A stretch of 64,000 bases of DNA from Nocardia elegans NBRC 108235 (GTDB lineage Bacteria; Actinomycetota; Actinomycetes; Mycobacteriales; Mycobacteriaceae). This document shows, one piece after another, positions 41,585 through 49,888 of this stretch (its first letter is position 1; every line of letters begins with the position of its first letter). Location of the stretch: NCBI RefSeq assembly GCF_001612845.1, contig NZ_BDBF01000012.1, positions 62,001 to 126,000 of the forward strand. The letters are read 5' to 3'. The notes beneath the pieces are model-generated. The model searched no databases, had not been told where the DNA came from, and saw nothing but the letters and a program-made list of their open reading frames with translations. The position numbers and the translations under genes were made by a program.

Positions 41585-41820
41585 GGCAATCGTCGATCCG
41601 GCAGTACCAAAGTATGCGGATGAACACTCAAACCGCTAATCGGGCGAACCGCTCATGTCGGCCATACGGTGCAAACGGCGGTCACCGAGACAGCGAAAAA
41701 TGTTCCGATCCAAGATCCCTGCGGCTTCGAATAGCTGTCGATGCCGCTGGTGGGTGGGGATCCCGAAGGGGCAGAAGGGCCGTGTGAGTCGGATTCCGCG
41801 GCCGAGCGTCTCGATCCAGC
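41585..41820 (-). repeat. Right arm of the ~235-bp inverted repeat upstream of mbtH-like gene
   Basis: This is the reverse-complement partner of 39810-40045; 41682-41820 is the identical 139-bp part. It lies about 260 bp upstream of the MbtH-like start in the 706-bp gap before the cutinase gene. Together the arms bracket the MbtH-like and exported-protein genes (inner distance about 1.54 kb). Nothing else in 41327-42032 looks like a gene. Confidence 0.88.
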
Positions 41821-42032
41821 CGAGCTGGAACCGTAGGCGGGCCAAGAAGTTCGGATGCCGGATCCAGCCGGAGCCTTGACGGCTTGCCGGCTCGACACGG
41901 CACTACGTTGCTACTTCCTCGAAACCGAGGTTCCGGTCAGCAGCACTGTTCCCTGCCTCCCCGTCACCGCACGTTGCACTGTCGGGGCTGCCGGGTGGTC
42001 CGCGGCTGCACGCACAGAATTCCATCCGGGAG

Positions 42033-43934
42033 ATGCGTCTATTGACTTCGAATGTGCACGCACGACCGATACGCTCGGCGTTGTTGCGGGGGATGTCGAC
42101 TGTATTCGTTGTAGCCGTCGTCACTTCCGTCGGCTCAGCACAGGCGCAACCCGAAGACGGGCCGTCTCCGGACTTGCAGCGTTGCCCACCCCTGTATGTC
42201 CTAGGGGTGCAAGGGACCGGCGAATCGTCGCCCGACGCACCGGCTTCCGTCGATGACGGCATGCTTTCGGCTGTGCTGGTCCCGCTGCTGTCGAGGGTGG
42301 GGCCGCGGCAGGCCGGGCATGCGTATGTCCCTTACCAGGCCTCGTTCGGCGGGATGGTCCCCGGCGGTCTGACGCCGTATTCGTACTCAGCGGCCGAGGG
42401 GCTCGACAGTCTGCGGTCGATGGCGCGCGAGGTCGTCGGCCGATGCCCTCATACCGAGCTGGGGTTGATCGGGTATTCACAAGGGGCGCACGTCGTTTCG
42501 ATGTTCGCGCGGGAGGTCGGGGCCGGCGGAGGTGCGGTGCCGGCGGATCGGGTTGCGGCGGTGGCACTACTCGCGGACCCGACTCGCGGCCGTGCTGCAC
42601 CCGTATTCCCGGGAGCCCCCGGTAAAGACCGGCCGGATCCGGCGCCCGACACCACCGGCACAGAGGTCGCCGAGTTGCCGCAGTTTCCACTTGCGACGCC
42701 GCCTGGCGGCGGGATCGGCCCGGTGCGAGACATCATCGACGATTTCGGTGCGCTCACCGGGCGGGTGGCGTCGCTGTGTCGGCCCGGCGATCTGGCTTGC
42801 GACGCACCCGCCGATTCGCCGCTGATCCACATGGTCGCGACCATCGCGGGCCAGATCGAATTCGACCCCGACGACCTGTTGCTGACCTTGTCCTCCATCG
42901 CGGCCACCCTCCAGGCGACGATCGCCAAAACGCTGACAGCGGTGGTAACCGACGACCTGCACGGTGATTCGCTGGGAACACTGTCGCTGACCCCGCAGAA
43001 GACACTCAGTATCCGGCTCGCGGAAGCTGCCGACCCGCGCGTGCCTGTCGGCCCGGAGGCGCACGAGGCACTGCTGAAGCTTGCCGCTGCCGCATTCAAC
43101 ACCCTCCTCGCGATCACCGGGACCGTGTTGTCCACCTCGGAGTTTTCCGAAATCGCCGGCACAGCGGCGATCAACCCACTCGCGGGGATCGCAATTCTCG
43201 CCCAGGAAATCGCCTCCGCGTCGCACCACCCGCCGCCACCAACGCAAGCGTCTCGGCTATTGACTCAGATATTCGACGCCCTCGGCGAGCTAGGAGCCGA
43301 CAACGCCGAACTGCTGGATCCACACATCTGGCTCCGTTATGTCGATACCGTCCGCCAGCACGGCGCGTATGCCACCGCCGGCGTCGGCGTCCGCTCCAGC
43401 ACCGAAATGCTCACCGAGTGGTTCACGGCCGTAGCCCGCGACCTGGCCGGCCACCGGCTCCCCCCGCCCAGCGAAGGATCGAGCGAAACGCCCGGCCCCC
43501 CGGTCTCGGCACCGACCACCTCGCCTCCGGCGCTGCCCGCGAGTCCACCGGTCACGGTTCCGCCCGCGGCGCCCTCGTCACCAGCCGTACTCCCTGCCCC
43601 GACTGCGACTACACCGAATACCCGGACCGGCACCGCCCCGATTCTCAGCGAGACCGATCGGACGGACACGCGACTCAATTTGCTGCTGGTCCTGATGGGT
43701 TTCGTCATTGTTTCCGGAGCTGCGACCGCAATACGTACTCGCTTGCGCCGGGCGCACGCCGCTGCGGAGTCCCCTCGAGAGGATTCCGCAAGCGAAGAAG
43801 TCGTTCACACGCTACCGGAAAATATCACCACTCCCGAGCCGGGAGACGACGCCGAGATTACGGTGGATCAGCGCGAATCAGCGCCGGAAGCGACGCGCCG
43901 CAGCACCACTTCTTCATCCCTCCCCACCGGGTAA
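42033..43934 (+). CDS. Cutinase-family exported serine esterase with Pro-rich C-terminal anchor
   Basis: This 633-residue protein has a signal peptide to about residue 38 (VGSAQA). The cutinase fold follows: Cys51 and VLGVQGTGESS, nucleophile Ser149 in GLIGYSQGAHV, Cys138 as first disulfide partner, then CRPGDLACD (Cys249, Asp253, Cys256) and His266 in PLIHM completing the triad. After the domain come about 180 residues of helical sequence, a Pro/Thr/Ser linker (about 470-540), one transmembrane helix (LNLLLVLMGFVIVSGAATAI) and an acidic tail. This predicts attachment to the membrane with the enzyme outside. Mycobacterial relatives (Culp proteins) cleave lipid esters. ATG 42033 is used as start; another ATG at 42093 is possible. 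A hairpin follows the stop. Confidence 0.88.
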   Translation: MRLLTSNVHARPIRSALLRGMSTVFVVAVVTSVGSAQAQPEDGPSPDLQRCPPLYVLGVQGTGESSPDAPASVDDGMLSAVLVPLLSRVGPRQAGHAYVPYQASFGGMVPGGLTPYSYSAAEGLDSLRSMAREVVGRCPHTELGLIGYSQGAHVVSMFAREVGAGGGAVPADRVAAVALLADPTRGRAAPVFPGAPGKDRPDPAPDTTGTEVAELPQFPLATPPGGGIGPVRDIIDDFGALTGRVASLCRPGDLACDAPADSPLIHMVATIAGQIEFDPDDLLLTLSSIAATLQATIAKTLTAVVTDDLHGDSLGTLSLTPQKTLSIRLAEAADPRVPVGPEAHEALLKLAAAAFNTLLAITGTVLSTSEFSEIAGTAAINPLAGIAILAQEIASASHHPPPPTQASRLLTQIFDALGELGADNAELLDPHIWLRYVDTVRQHGAYATAGVGVRSSTEMLTEWFTAVARDLAGHRLPPPSEGSSETPGPPVSAPTTSPPALPASPPVTVPPAAPSSPAVLPAPTATTPNTRTGTAPILSETDRTDTRLNLLLVLMGFVIVSGAATAIRTRLRRAHAAAESPREDSASEEVVHTLPENITTPEPGDDAEITVDQRESAPEATRRSTTSSSLPTG

Positions 43935-43942
43935 AACATATC

Positions 43943-43977
43943 CTGCCCGTTCCGCGAAATTTTCCCGGAACGGGCAG
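43943..43977 (+). terminator. Hairpin terminator after the cutinase gene
   Basis: CTGCCCGTTCC (43943-43953) pairs perfectly with GGAACGGGCAG (43967-43977), an 11-bp stem with a 13-nt loop, 8 bp after the stop codon. Confidence 0.78.
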
Positions 43978-44130
43978 ACTGCGACAGCCGGCCGAATTCA
44001 GCTCTGCCGGAACGGATTTCGCACGCGCAAGCCCGCACCTTCTCGAATAAAACAGAACAGTTCACGTGGTCCGCTTATCGAGTTATCCATCGAAGCCGCA
44101 CACGAATCTACGTCGACCGGGAGCTTTGTA

Positions 44131-45264
44131 TTGAACGTCACCATGGATGAGAGCCAGGACGCAGTTGCCGAAATTGTCGTAAGCCTGCTGGAGCGCGTGA
44201 GCGCACGGAATATCGACCTATGGCCCGCCCTCCTCGGCAGCGGCCTGCTCTCGGCGCCCCTGCCGCAACGCTACGGCGGAGAGGGCCTGGGCCTCTTGGA
44301 GGTATCGGCGATACTGAAGGAGCTGGCAACCGACGCCGTCGAGGTTCCGGTCCTGTCGACCCTCGGATTCGGGGTACTTCCCTTGCTACGAGCCGCGACG
44401 GATGACGTGATGGAACGAGTTTTCCCAGCTGTCGCCGAGGGAGCGATTGTCACGGCGGCGCTCAACGAACCCGGGGCACCGTTCTCCTCGAAACCCTCGA
44501 CCACTGCGATCACCGACGGCACCACGGTGAGAATAAGCGGCCACAAGGTCGTTGTGCAGTATGCGAGCCGGGCAAGCTGGATCCTGGTGCCGACCGATTC
44601 CGGACTCGCCGTCGTGGATGCGAAAGCGCCCGGTATCAGCCGTGTCCCGAACGCATCTCCGACCGGAGTGCCCGAATTCACGCTGCGATTGGACAACGTG
44701 TCCATACCAGCGGAGCAGTTGCTGCCCGATGGTGTCCCGCCACTGAAGCGGTTGGCGCTGGCTACGATCGGATCGGTAGCGGATGGCCTGCTGCACGGAG
44801 TGCTGCGACGGACCGTCGAACAAGTGCAGGCCCAGGCTCGGCTCGGATTGTCCCCCATACAGTTCCGGGCGGCATCCCGGAACATCCACGATATCTACGT
44901 CGCCTCTCGTGCGGTGCACTCGATCACACTGTCGGCGAATCGGGCGCTTGCGCAGGAGGACGACAGCGCCGAACATCGAAAGCGCATCGACACTGCCCTC
45001 GAGACGCTGGCTTACCGGGTCGCCACGGCGCTGCCGGAGGCCGTGCGGAAGTGCTACCAGCTCAACGGCATCGGCTCCGAACACACGGCACCGCTGTACC
45101 GCTATTACTCGCAAGCGAAGGCCATCGCCCGCATCATCGGCGGCTCTCCGTTCCGACCGGAGTGCCCCCGCGCCGAATGCGCTCTGCCTCGACCACACGA
45201 CGACGGGGCTGCCCCGAATACTGCCGACTTCGTATCTGCGGCGACGTCGGTCGCCACGATCTGA
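44131..45264 (+). CDS. Acyl-CoA dehydrogenase-like flavoprotein (FadE-like)
   Basis: About 377 residues. Family segments are PQRYGGEGLGLLEVSAILKE near the N-terminus, VTAALNEPGAPF (substrate/FAD loop), VRISGHKVVVQYASRASWIL, GSVADGLLHGVLRRTVEQVQ and a C-terminal HTAPLYRYYSQAKAIARIIGG. GGGAG lies 7 nt before TTG 44131; ATG 44143 lacks an RBS. Such enzymes introduce an alpha,beta double bond into acyl-CoA or carrier-bound acyl groups. Lying between the cutinase and the DUF574 methyltransferase and near the NRPS, it might shape the lipid starter, but this is inference. Divergence at several conserved positions makes it an atypical member. Confidence 0.82.
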   Translation: MNVTMDESQDAVAEIVVSLLERVSARNIDLWPALLGSGLLSAPLPQRYGGEGLGLLEVSAILKELATDAVEVPVLSTLGFGVLPLLRAATDDVMERVFPAVAEGAIVTAALNEPGAPFSSKPSTTAITDGTTVRISGHKVVVQYASRASWILVPTDSGLAVVDAKAPGISRVPNASPTGVPEFTLRLDNVSIPAEQLLPDGVPPLKRLALATIGSVADGLLHGVLRRTVEQVQAQARLGLSPIQFRAASRNIHDIYVASRAVHSITLSANRALAQEDDSAEHRKRIDTALETLAYRVATALPEAVRKCYQLNGIGSEHTAPLYRYYSQAKAIARIIGGSPFRPECPRAECALPRPHDDGAAPNTADFVSAATSVATI

Positions 45265-45372
45265 GGAGCGCGGCCGGAAACCCGCATCACGTCAATGAAT
45301 CTGCTGTCACACTAAGGAATTGCGGCAAACACTCCCACTTCGCCATCGACTTCGTAGTCCAGAGAGGTCTTC

Positions 45373-46266
45373 ATGCCGGACCCGTCCGAAACCATCGCTG
45401 CGGACCATGGGCGCACACCTGTCGGGTTGGACACTTCGCGGGCAAGCATCGCTCGCGTTTACGACGCGACGCTCGGCGGCAAGGACAACTACGAAGTCGA
45501 TCGTGTCGTTCGCGATACGGTCGCTGAAATCGCGCCGCGCCAAAGCGATGTGGCCTGGATGAACCGTCGATGGCTGCATCGGGTGGTCCGATACCTCGCC
45601 GGCTGCGTCGGCATCGACCAGTTTCTCGATCTCGGTGCCGGACTACCGACCGTCTGCAATACCCACGAGATCGCACAACAGCACAATCCCACCGCACAGG
45701 TGGTATACGTCGACAACGATCCGCTGTGCGCTCTCCACGGCCGAGCCCTACTCGAACGCAACGAACACACCCACTTCGCATCGGCCGACCTGACCGAGCC
45801 GCATGCCTTGCTGACCTGTCCCGAGATTGCCGCACAGCTCGATCCGAGCCGTCCTCTCGCTCTGATTCTGTGCGGCGTCCTTCACCACATCGACGACGAT
45901 GCCGACCCCGCCGGAGTCATGCGCCGATACATCGACGCGATACCGGTCGGATCCTATGTTGCGATCACCCACTTCTGGGATCCCGCCGACGGATCCGCGG
46001 CACACGACATGGCTGTTCGACTCCAGCACCGGTTCATGACGTCGGGATTGGGGTCCGGCTGGTACCGCACCCGCGACGAGATCGCCTCGTTCTTCGGTGA
46101 TCTGGAGGTTCTCGCGCCCGGACTCGTCGAACTGGACGACTGGTGGCCGATGGGGCCCGAACTCGAACCCCGATGCCTCGAGAAACGGCTACTTCTCGGC
46201 GGAGTCGGGCGCAAAACGTTGCGGTCCACCGTGATCCCACTTCAGCACCAGAGCAAGCATCGGTGA
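45373..46266 (+). CDS. SAM-dependent methyltransferase, DUF574 family
   Basis: This 297-residue protein opens with the family signature SRASIARVYDATLGGKDNYE. It has QFLDLGAGLPT (SAM motif I), VVYVDNDPLCALHG (acidic motif II), LILCGVLHHIDDD and YVAITHFWDP. DUF574 proteins are numerous in actinomycetes and have a class I methyltransferase fold; few substrates are known. AGAGG precedes ATG 45373. It lies 108 bp after the acyl-CoA dehydrogenase on the same strand and is followed by a strong hairpin. A tailoring role for the NRPS product, which lacks built-in methylation domains, is possible but unproven. Confidence 0.9.
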   Translation: MPDPSETIAADHGRTPVGLDTSRASIARVYDATLGGKDNYEVDRVVRDTVAEIAPRQSDVAWMNRRWLHRVVRYLAGCVGIDQFLDLGAGLPTVCNTHEIAQQHNPTAQVVYVDNDPLCALHGRALLERNEHTHFASADLTEPHALLTCPEIAAQLDPSRPLALILCGVLHHIDDDADPAGVMRRYIDAIPVGSYVAITHFWDPADGSAAHDMAVRLQHRFMTSGLGSGWYRTRDEIASFFGDLEVLAPGLVELDDWWPMGPELEPRCLEKRLLLGGVGRKTLRSTVIPLQHQSKHR

Positions 46267-46282
46267 CAAGCGCCGGAATATG

Positions 46283-46320
46283 CGGACGCGGGCGGCATGC
46301 CAAGGTGCCACCCGCGTCCG
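46283..46320 (+). terminator. Hairpin terminator after the DUF574 methyltransferase
   Basis: CGGACGCGGG (46283-46292) pairs with CCCGCGTCCG (46311-46320), with an inner GGCA/TGCC helix. It starts 16 bp past the stop. Confidence 0.8.
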
Positions 46321-46569
46321 ACATTATTGGGTATCTCGTGGATAAGATCCCAGCAGCGACCGAATTACCCGACGGAGACTGTTCACACCGATAAGGAAAT
46401 CCGGGCATAGACAGAACCGAATGCGGTGTTGGTAAATCGCCGGATTCTATCACCGCACCCAATTCCTGCGAATCAACTATTCGCGGTGCTCAGGGGTCTG
46501 TGGTGCACCCCTGATTCGACCCGCCACCGCGCGCCCCCCACAGCAGAGGAGAGCAACAGCGGAATTTAC

Positions 46570-46620
46570 GAGCCGAGAAGAAATACCGGCCGAAAATTGG
46601 GGAGGTAGGTCGGCCGGCTC
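46570..46620 (-). terminator. Nested hairpin downstream of the small peptide gene
   Basis: CCGGCCG (46586-46592) pairs with CGGCCGG (46611-46617), and outer GAGCCG/CGGCTC (46570-46575 and 46615-46620) can extend or compete. It begins only 8 bp past the peptide stop on the minus strand and the sequence beyond is pyrimidine-rich, so it may terminate a very short transcript. Confidence 0.55.
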
Positions 46621-46624
46621 GCAC

Positions 46625-46684
46625 TCACAGCCCGACAATGCCGAGCAGCGAGTGCAGCAGGTTCACAACGAAAGTCAGAATCAC
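46625..46684 (-). CDS. 19-residue hydrophobic peptide
   Basis: From GTG 46684 the minus strand encodes MILTFVVNLLHSLLGIVGL and a TGA. A near-perfect Shine-Dalgarno GGGAGGTGA lies 9 nt upstream (core to start); an in-frame TTG at 46690 is too close to it. The peptide is a single hydrophobic helix; Thr4, Asn8, His11, Gly15 and Gly18 fall on one face with 4-3-4-3 spacing. A hairpin follows at once. The strong RBS, exact hairpin placement and isolated AT-richer setting argue for a real micro-gene. Candidates are a membrane peptide, a type I toxin-like peptide or a leader peptide. No family recognised. Confidence 0.55.
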   Translation of the reverse strand: MILTFVVNLLHSLLGIVGL

Positions 46685-46699
46685 AAGCAATCACCTCCC

Positions 46700-47466
46700 T
46701 TCGAGAACATCGTTGCCTTTGCCGAATTGAATCGGCTATCTGGGCCCGATCCGAAACATTACACAATGACATTGCAGATCAAAACTCACGTGAAAGCGCC
46801 TGAAGAAAGACGCGCGAAGGAAGAAACTGCCCGATCCCTGCACCTCTCGCGCTTACCACTCGCCAATCCGCACTCTCGTTCACGCATTGACCGACACAAT
46901 TCGGGTTCGTTTCGACAAATTCAATGAATCCGATGCCGAAAGGTTTTTCTCACCCGCCGGGTCACGAATGCGGCTGCAGCCACTACGCCTTCTTTGCAGG
47001 TGTCCGGTCGGTTCCGCAACCTCTCTCGAGGTGACCGGCGGTTCACACAGCGCGAATCGATGCTTGGGACCAGCGAACACGCCGATAAAGCGCGTGACTA
47101 AGCCGATCCGGATGACTATCGGGTGAGCACCCGGCGCCGTTACTCTCAGCGCGGCGTGCACATCCGACGATCTACTCGGCGGACGACAGCCACTTCACCG
47201 GACGGCGCAGGCCATCCGCCTCGACAACGAAACTTGTTATGCTGCAGCTATCCTCCAGCGATGCCCTTCTCGTTCTCCCTCGCGCAGGAGCCGGGGACTC
47301 ACGCGTCGGGCACGCTGTCGAGTCCCACACCCGAAACCTCACGCGGGATCGTCACGACTCTCGAGTACTGGTGCGGTGCAGCATGATTCGGGATCATCAC
47401 GCCATCGTGCGTCCGCCTGCAGAAACGATCTCAGGGCAATGGAGACAGCGGATATAGGAGATTGCG
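46700..47466 (+). other. Gene-poor intergenic stretch
   Basis: About 770 bp, AT-richer at 46700-46960 than the surroundings. Short open frames exist (for example 47123-47386) but show neither codon bias nor a usable RBS. It should contain the promoter of the small peptide (leftward) and that of the reductase at 47467 (rightward). I see no RNA gene. Confidence 0.5.
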
Positions 47467-47838
47467 ATGCCGATGCCGAAGTGGTGGGGGCATGTCAACA
47501 AGCGGGTGTTCAACCCGCGCGCGATCGCGAACGGCAAGTGGCCGGTGCTGACTCACGTCGGCCGCACATCCGGCAAGAGCTACCGCACACCGCTCGATGC
47601 GTATCCCGTCGACGGCGGCTACCTGTTCGTGCCGGTGTACGGATCCGGCGCCGACTGGGTGCGCAATGCGCTGGCGTCCGGTCGCGCACAGCTGGAAATC
47701 AACGGAGAGGCTATGGAACTCGAAAACCCGCGCCTGATCGGTGAATCCGAGGCGTTCCAGTATCTCCCCGACGCGGCGCGCCCGCCGCGGCTGATGCGGA
47801 TCACCGAGTTCCTTCGCATGGACCTGGCGTCAAGCTGA
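47467..47838 (+). CDS. Nitroreductase/deazaflavin-dependent (DUF385) protein
   Basis: This 123-residue split-barrel protein shows VLTHVGRTSGKSYRTPLDAY, GYLFVPVYGSGADWVRNALASG and the conserved acidic-aromatic end seen in short Ddn-like proteins. TAGGAGA lies 7 nt before ATG 47467. It is shorter than the reductase at 1441 and lacks its N-terminal helix. F420-dependent quinone or nitro reduction is the family activity; the substrate here is unknown. Confidence 0.85.
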   Translation: MPMPKWWGHVNKRVFNPRAIANGKWPVLTHVGRTSGKSYRTPLDAYPVDGGYLFVPVYGSGADWVRNALASGRAQLEINGEAMELENPRLIGESEAFQYLPDAARPPRLMRITEFLRMDLASS

Positions 47839-48058
47839 CTTCCGGTCCCGCCAACTACCGCTGCAGCAACCCGATTCAGATTCAACAGAAGTTCTCGGGC
47901 CGGTGCACCTCTACCGGTGGGAAGGCAGGCCTTCCGCGGGAATGGACAATCTTCGTGGCGTGGGTGGCCGCGCTCGGCGACTCGGTCGCCAGGAATGTGC
48001 CTCCGCGTCGTGGGGTTGATCCCCATCGATCGATGGCAGCGAAGTGTTGGGAGTGACG

Positions 48059-49045
48059 ATGCGAGCCCTGGTGATGACCGCCCCCGGCGGTGCGGAGAAG
48101 TCGGAGATCCGCGAGGAACAAGCGCCGCGGCCCGCTGCGGGCGAGGTGACCATCGACGTTGCCTACGCCGGCGTGAACTTCATGGACGTGATGGCTCGCC
48201 GAGGCGATGCGGGCTACGCCTCCTCGTGGCCCTACCGCCCCGGATTGGAAATCGCGGGCACTGTGCGCGAATTGGGTGCCGAGGTCACCGGACTGGCCGT
48301 CGGTGAACGGGTGGCGGCCGTCGCGCTCGGCGGCGGAGGTTTCGCCGAGATCGCCACGGCGCGAGCGGAACTCACCGTGCCGGTACCGGACGCCGTCCCG
48401 TTGAGCTCGGCCGCCGCCACCCCACTCGGCCTGGCGACCGCTCTGCTACTGCTCACCGAGGCCGGCCGCTTCACCGCCGGGGACACGGTTCTGGTGCACT
48501 CCGCCGCCGGTGGTATCGGCGGCGCGGTGGCACAGCTGGTACCGCTGCTCGGTGGTGGCCGCCTCCTGGGGACGGTGAGCCGCGCCGGCCGGTCGGTGCC
48601 CGGCTACGACACCGTCCTCATCCGTGGTGACGGCCTGGCCGAGGAGATCCGCGCGGTGACCGATGGCCGCGGAGTGGACCTCGTGCTCGACCCGCTCGGC
48701 ACCGAGGCACTGGATCTGGATCTCGAGGTCACCCGCCCCACCGGCCGAATCGTCTTGTTCGGCAACGCAGGTGGCGGCGCACCCGCCCCGCTCCCGCCGT
48801 TCGGTCGCCTGCTGGGCGGCAACCTCACCCTGACCGGTTTCAGCCACCGCGGCCTCGTCGCCGGTGCACCGTCGAAGGTCGCCGCCGCTACCCGCCGAGT
48901 GCTGGACTACCTCGCCGAGGGCACACTCTCACTCCCGGTCACCGAACTGGCATCGCTGGACGAGGTAATTGCCGGACACGACCTGCTGGCGTCCGGACAG
49001 GGTGCGGGCAAATACGTCGCCCGCATCGGTTCTGTGTCGAACTAG
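48059..49045 (+). CDS. Zinc-independent quinone oxidoreductase (medium-chain reductase)
   Basis: This 328-residue member of the quinone oxidoreductase branch has a GroES-like N-terminus with VAYAGVNFMDVMARRGD and YRPGLEIAGTVRELG. The nucleotide-binding domain reads VLVHSAAGGIGGAVAQLVPLLGGG, followed by GRGVDLVLDPLGTEAL. No structural zinc cysteines are present. GGGAG precedes ATG 48059; an upstream start at 48044 is weaker. Family members reduce quinones or enones with NADPH. Confidence 0.9.
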   Translation: MRALVMTAPGGAEKSEIREEQAPRPAAGEVTIDVAYAGVNFMDVMARRGDAGYASSWPYRPGLEIAGTVRELGAEVTGLAVGERVAAVALGGGGFAEIATARAELTVPVPDAVPLSSAAATPLGLATALLLLTEAGRFTAGDTVLVHSAAGGIGGAVAQLVPLLGGGRLLGTVSRAGRSVPGYDTVLIRGDGLAEEIRAVTDGRGVDLVLDPLGTEALDLDLEVTRPTGRIVLFGNAGGGAPAPLPPFGRLLGGNLTLTGFSHRGLVAGAPSKVAAATRRVLDYLAEGTLSLPVTELASLDEVIAGHDLLASGQGAGKYVARIGSVSN

Positions 49046-49355
49046 ATGCACAGCGGAGTCAACGCCGTGCCGGCTCGGATGTGGCGCGCAGGAAAGCGGA
49101 GAGCACACTGCGTCGGAGGCGGGCAGGTCGACGCGAAACAGTTTCGGCGGGTTGATCTTCCGCTGGCGCGACGATGCGTTCGGTCCTGCGCCCGGTCCCG
49201 CGGGGATGATTAGCCCACACATCCGGTGTCAGCGTCGGTGTCAGAACGGCATCAGGGCCCTGTCAGCGGCACCGGACACAGTAAGTCCATCGAACAGGCG
49301 AGCCCCACCGAGACCGGTAGGGCAACCGCCACAACATCTTTCGAAGGAGTACGCC
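49046..49355 (+). other. Intergenic region without recognised gene
   Basis: 310 bp between the quinone oxidoreductase and the next small gene. Only the RBS AAGGAG at its right end is recognisable; the open frames have no homology I can name. Confidence 0.4.
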
Positions 49356-49757
49356 ATGTCCACCGCCCTCGTTGCGACCAAGCAGCACCAGCTCACCGTG
49401 CGCACCGCCGCCTACGGCGCCGTCTCTCTGCTCGCCGCTACCTCCGACAAGCCCCACAAGGCCGCCACAGCGGGCTCGGTGGCGCTGATGTCGGCGACCG
49501 GTCCCGTCGGGCATCTGCTGGCTGCGAAGTCCAAGGACATCACGTTGCGCGGAAAGTCCATCGCCGAACTCGCCGACCAGGTACTGCCCGCGCTGACCAC
49601 CGCGGTGACGGTGCTCGCCCAGCAGGATCCCGCCCAGGCCGACGACTTCCGCACCACCGTCGAGATGGCGCTCGAGGCCGCTGCGGCTCACGGCCGCCCC
49701 AGCCCCGTGACCTCCGAAATGATCCGCAAGATCACCGCGGCCATGCACACCGCATAG
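49356..49757 (+). CDS. Conserved-looking hypothetical protein
   Basis: A 133-residue protein from ATG 49356 with AAGGAG 7 nt upstream. It begins STALVATKQHQLTVRTAAYG, continues with Ala-rich helices (AVSLLAATSDKPHKAATAGS) and a C-terminal helical part (SIAELADQVLPALTTAVTVL, VTSEMIRKITAAMHTA). The first half is moderately hydrophobic, but no clear signal peptide or membrane helix is evident. The domain is not recognised. The excellent RBS, codon bias and following terminator support expression. Confidence 0.75.
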   Translation: MSTALVATKQHQLTVRTAAYGAVSLLAATSDKPHKAATAGSVALMSATGPVGHLLAAKSKDITLRGKSIAELADQVLPALTTAVTVLAQQDPAQADDFRTTVEMALEAAAAHGRPSPVTSEMIRKITAAMHTA

Positions 49758-49776
49758 AGACTGCGCGCGCTGTCGC

Positions 49777-49813
49777 CGGGCCGAGTTCCATCTTGCGGAT
49801 GGGTCTCGGCCCG
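49777..49813 (+). terminator. Hairpin terminator after the 49356 gene
   Basis: CGGGCCGAG (49777-49785) pairs perfectly with CTCGGCCCG (49805-49813), a 9-bp stem with a 19-nt loop that can pair further internally. It is 19 bp past the stop. Confidence 0.72.
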
Positions 49814-49888
49814 ATGGCCTTCGAACAGTGCGTGGCCTGACGTAGGGCCCCTTCCGGAGCAGCCTCGCGGTCCTCGGCGGTCGATTGG

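Noticed and set aside
43708..44130. Upstream extension of the acyl-CoA dehydrogenase frame into the cutinase gene
   Set aside because: It crosses the cutinase 3' end and the hairpin at 43943-43977 and has no similarity to the family.
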